Shown here: piece by piece, positions 62,061-64,000 of the stretch
How the letters are laid out: every line of letters begins with the position of its first letter
Position numbering within the stretch: the stretch's first letter is position 1
Assembly: GCF_009733535.1 (NCBI RefSeq)
Contig: NZ_ML771899.1
Location: forward strand, 62,001 to 126,000
From: Sphingobacterium endophyticum
Lineage (GTDB): Bacteria > Bacteroidota > Bacteroidia > Sphingobacteriales > Sphingobacteriaceae
Reading direction: 5' to 3'
Length of the DNA: 64,000 bases
The notes under the pieces: generated by a model
The model's database searches: none
Told to the model about the DNA's origin: nothing
Seen by the model: only the letters and a program-made list of their open reading frames with translations
Translations under genes and position numbers: made by a program

Positions 62061-63023
62061 ATGGAATATATTGTTTTATTTACTATTTTATTAAGTGTTG
62101 AGGTATTATATTTTAAAGTTGCTGAGAAATATGGTATTATAGATAAACCAAATCAGAGATCTTCACATAATACACTTACTTTAAGAGGCGGAGGAATAAT
62201 ATTTTATTTTGGAGCGCTAGCTTACTTTATATATTCCGGATATCAATATCCTTGGTTTTTCTTGGGTTTAACTTTAATGACCTTAGTATCCTTTTTAGAC
62301 GATGTATTATCCTTATCTAATAAAATTAGGTTATTGGTTCACTTTGGTTCTGTATTATTAATGGTCTATCAATTAAATATCTTCTCATTACCTTGGTATT
62401 ATCTAATATTAACCTTTATCGTTGTAGTTGGTGGGATAAATGCTTATAATTTTATGGACGGTATTAATGGTATGACCGCAATATATAGTTTATCTGTTGG
62501 CAGTTTACTACTGATAGTAAATTTTAGAATCAATTTTATTGATCAAAAATTGATTTCTTATTTATTGATTGGAATCTTGGTGTTTACCTTTTTTAACTTT
62601 CGAACTAAAGCAAAAACCTTTGCTGGAGATGTTGGCGCCGTTTCTATAGCATATATTCTATTGTTTTGTTTAGGTGCATTAATAATTAAAACAGGTAACC
62701 TAATCTATATTTTATTTTTAACCATTTATGGTATTGATACTGTTTGGACTATTTTAAGGAGGCTTAAGTTCAAGGAAAATATTTTTGAAGCGCATAGATC
62801 CCATTTGTATCAATTTTTAGGGAATGAGGGTGGATTTAATAAATTGTTGATTTCATTTTTCTATGGTTTTTTTCAATTTGTAATAGGAATGCTAGTAATT
62901 TTTGTAACTAAATATGATGTTTTTATTCAAATAATTTTTGCATTTATCCTATTGTTTGTAATAAGTGTAGTATATTTAATATTAAAAAATTCTATTATTA
63001 AACGATTTGTTTTAAAAGACTAG
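62061..63023 (+). CDS. Initiating undecaprenyl-phosphate sugar-1-phosphate transferase (WecA/WbpL family)
   Basis: The 320-residue membrane protein has about ten spans and the diagnostic polar blocks GIIDKPNQRSSHNTLTLRGG, FLDDVLSLSNKIRLLVHFGS, the catalytic YNFMDGINGM, AKTFAGDVGAVSIAYILLF and a C-terminal EAHRSHLYQFLGNEGGFNKL. It transfers HexNAc 1-phosphate (GlcNAc, FucNAc or QuiNAc) from UDP-sugar to undecaprenyl phosphate and so begins repeat-unit assembly. The epimerase directly upstream is its probable supplier. Confidence 0.92.
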   Translation: MEYIVLFTILLSVEVLYFKVAEKYGIIDKPNQRSSHNTLTLRGGGIIFYFGALAYFIYSGYQYPWFFLGLTLMTLVSFLDDVLSLSNKIRLLVHFGSVLLMVYQLNIFSLPWYYLILTFIVVVGGINAYNFMDGINGMTAIYSLSVGSLLLIVNFRINFIDQKLISYLLIGILVFTFFNFRTKAKTFAGDVGAVSIAYILLFCLGALIIKTGNLIYILFLTIYGIDTVWTILRRLKFKENIFEAHRSHLYQFLGNEGGFNKLLISFFYGFFQFVIGMLVIFVTKYDVFIQIIFAFILLFVISVVYLILKNSIIKRFVLKD

Positions 63024-63028
63024 AGAAG

Positions 63029-63466
63029 ATGTTTAAGTTTATTCAAGGGGGAATTGCAAAGGATCAAAGAGGACAAATTCGCTTTGTCAATGATTTTGAT
63101 ATGAAAGAGGTTAAAAGATTTTATATTATAAAAAATTCAGATTTAGAGTTAGTTCGTGGTTGGAGGGCTCATCGGATAGAACAACGATGGTTTTATGTTC
63201 TTTCAGGATGTTTTAGTTTAGGTATTGTGAAAATCGATGATTGGAATAATACTAGCAGAGACCTAGAAATTGAAGAAATTATTTTAGATTCTAATCAGAA
63301 TAGCCTGATTCATGTACCATCAGGATATGGGACAGCATTCAAAGCATTGACTCCTAATAGTGAACTGTTAGTGTTTGCGGATCATTATATTGATCATGCA
63401 GATTTAGACGATTATACTTTCAGTCTAGAGTTTTTTACAAATTATCAAGAGAAATTTAAAGAATAG
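63029..63466 (+). CDS. WxcM-like/FdtA-like cupin sugar isomerase domain protein
   Basis: The 145-residue protein has a cupin pattern FKFIQGGIAKDQRGQIRFVN, GWRAHRIEQRWFYVLSGCFS, SLIHVPSGYGTAFKALTPNS and ELLVFADHYIDHADLDDYTF. This matches short WxcM-like or FdtA-like dTDP-sugar isomerase/epimerase domains found in polysaccharide loci. Its His residues (AHRIEQR, VPSGYG region, FADH) line the cupin pocket. The reaction is likely on a dTDP-4-keto-6-deoxy sugar but is not certain; dTDP-4-keto-6-deoxyglucose from rfbB could be the substrate. Confidence 0.8.
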   Translation: MFKFIQGGIAKDQRGQIRFVNDFDMKEVKRFYIIKNSDLELVRGWRAHRIEQRWFYVLSGCFSLGIVKIDDWNNTSRDLEIEEIILDSNQNSLIHVPSGYGTAFKALTPNSELLVFADHYIDHADLDDYTFSLEFFTNYQEKFKE

Positions 63467-63513
63467 ACATTTAGACTTATATTAAAATACTATAAAATTA
63501 GAATTTTAGGAAT

Positions 63514-63534
63514 AATCCACTATTTTTGTGGATT
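63514..63534. terminator. Weak hairpin between the cupin gene and the export gene
   Basis: AATCCAC, a seven-base AT loop, then GTGGATT form a perfect seven-base-pair stem, but no T run follows. It may separate the sugar genes from the export genes transcriptionally, or merely slow transcription. Confidence 0.4.
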
Positions 63535-63590
63535 CGTACTAATTTGGATTAGTTTTTGTTTCGTCTGATCAAATAATAATAATGTATTAT

Positions 63591-64000
63591 ATGAGAATAC
63601 TTCTCTCCTGTATTGTTGCTATGAGTTTGCTTAGCTCATGTGCTTCTAGAAAAGATCTGGTTTATTTTCAACCTGATTCAACTCAATTGAACACCTCTTA
63701 TGAGTTAAATGCTCCTAAATTACAAGCAGGAGATATATTAGCAATTTCAGTGACTGCTGACGATGTGCGAGCAACAGAACCTTTTAATCAAATATCACCT
63801 TACAATAACACAGGAACATTGCAAAATACAAATCCATTTATTCCAACCTATGCGATTGATGTAAATGGTGATATTGAATTTCCAAAAATTGGGAAGATTA
63901 AATTAGCTGGTAAAACAAGAACTCAAGCAATGAATTATTTAAAGACTGAAATTTCTCGTTACATTGTAAATCCAGGAATTAGTATGGAAATTAGAAATTT
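63591..64000 (+). CDS. Polysaccharide export lipoprotein, Wza-like (cut by right edge)
   Basis: The open frame runs into the window end. The visible 136 residues begin with a lipoprotein signal (MRILLSCIVAMSLLSSCASR, lipobox LSSC) and a Poly_export domain (LVYFQPDSTQ, KLQAGDILAISVTADD, YAIDVNGDIEFPKIGKIKLA, TRTQAMNYLKTEISRYIVNP). Wza-type proteins form the outer-membrane channel for capsule or exopolysaccharide. An ATG three codons earlier (63582) is also possible. A Wzc-type tyrosine kinase would be expected next, outside the window, and would be the partner of the PHP phosphatase coded at 26411. Confidence 0.9.
   Translation, partial: MRILLSCIVAMSLLSSCASRKDLVYFQPDSTQLNTSYELNAPKLQAGDILAISVTADDVRATEPFNQISPYNNTGTLQNTNPFIPTYAIDVNGDIEFPKIGKIKLAGKTRTQAMNYLKTEISRYIVNPGISMEIRN

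Overview
The window reads as chromosomal DNA of a member of Bacteroidota, most likely Sphingobacteriaceae (Sphingobacterium or Pedobacter type). The grounds are a SusC/SusD pair, a DUF5686 outer-membrane protein, a DUF6520-type small exported protein, LytS/LytTR signalling, promoters of the TTTG-N19-TAnnTTTG kind, and almost no Shine-Dalgarno sequences. No rRNA, tRNA, CRISPR array or intact insertion sequence was found.

Layout. 1-8.9 kb: the start of an AsmA-like membrane protein, then a nitric-oxide defence module (hemerythrin-like protein and flavohemoglobin, divergent from an Rrf2 regulator with three cysteines), a DUF5686 protein, an enoyl-CoA hydratase, a phosphopantetheinyl transferase and an AI-2E family permease. 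8.9-12.6 kb: a decaying accessory island with an intact AbiE-like toxin-antitoxin pair under a four-half-site operator, a frameshifted SagB-type oxidoreductase, a QueC-like C-terminal fragment with an amber codon, a vsr (mismatch endonuclease) stub and an XRE helix-turn-helix stub. 12.6-25.3 kb: housekeeping genes dcd, an AraC regulator with a DHFR-like reductase, prfB with its programmed +1 frameshift, pgi, an M28 peptidase, a tail-specific protease, a TPR protein, rarA and a DEDDh exonuclease.

25.3-31.2 kb: sugar-nucleotide supply and polysaccharide control, comprising mannose-1-phosphate guanylyltransferase, a CpsB/YwqE-type PHP phosphatase, and rfbBCDA for dTDP-L-rhamnose. 31.3-45.5 kb: a visibly more GC-rich block with a TPR-membrane-HTH regulator, a minus-strand run of a 42-residue peptide, an LpxL-like acyltransferase, a 4-TM LytS-type kinase, a LytTR regulator and an unknown protein, then a redox-flavoured set (MauE/DoxX, DUF6520, TlpA thioredoxin) beside SusC/SusD. 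45.5-46.9 kb is mostly non-coding and carries a striking nested inverted repeat and a small HTH gene.

46.9-64 kb: a surface or exopolysaccharide locus opening with a winged-helix regulator under a near-ideal promoter. It continues with UDP-sugar dehydrogenases and epimerases, a Wzx flippase, an EpsG/Wzy polymerase, glycosyltransferases, pyruvyl- and acetyl-transferases, a beta-helix protein, a WecA/WbpL-type initiating transferase and a Wza-like export lipoprotein cut by the right edge. From about 49.4 kb the DNA becomes much richer in A+T, as is usual for exchanged polysaccharide cassettes. The genes together describe a Wzx/Wzy-dependent polymer probably containing uronic acid or N-acetyl-hexosaminuronate and pyruvate or acetyl decorations, while the 25-31 kb genes supply GDP-mannose and dTDP-rhamnose.
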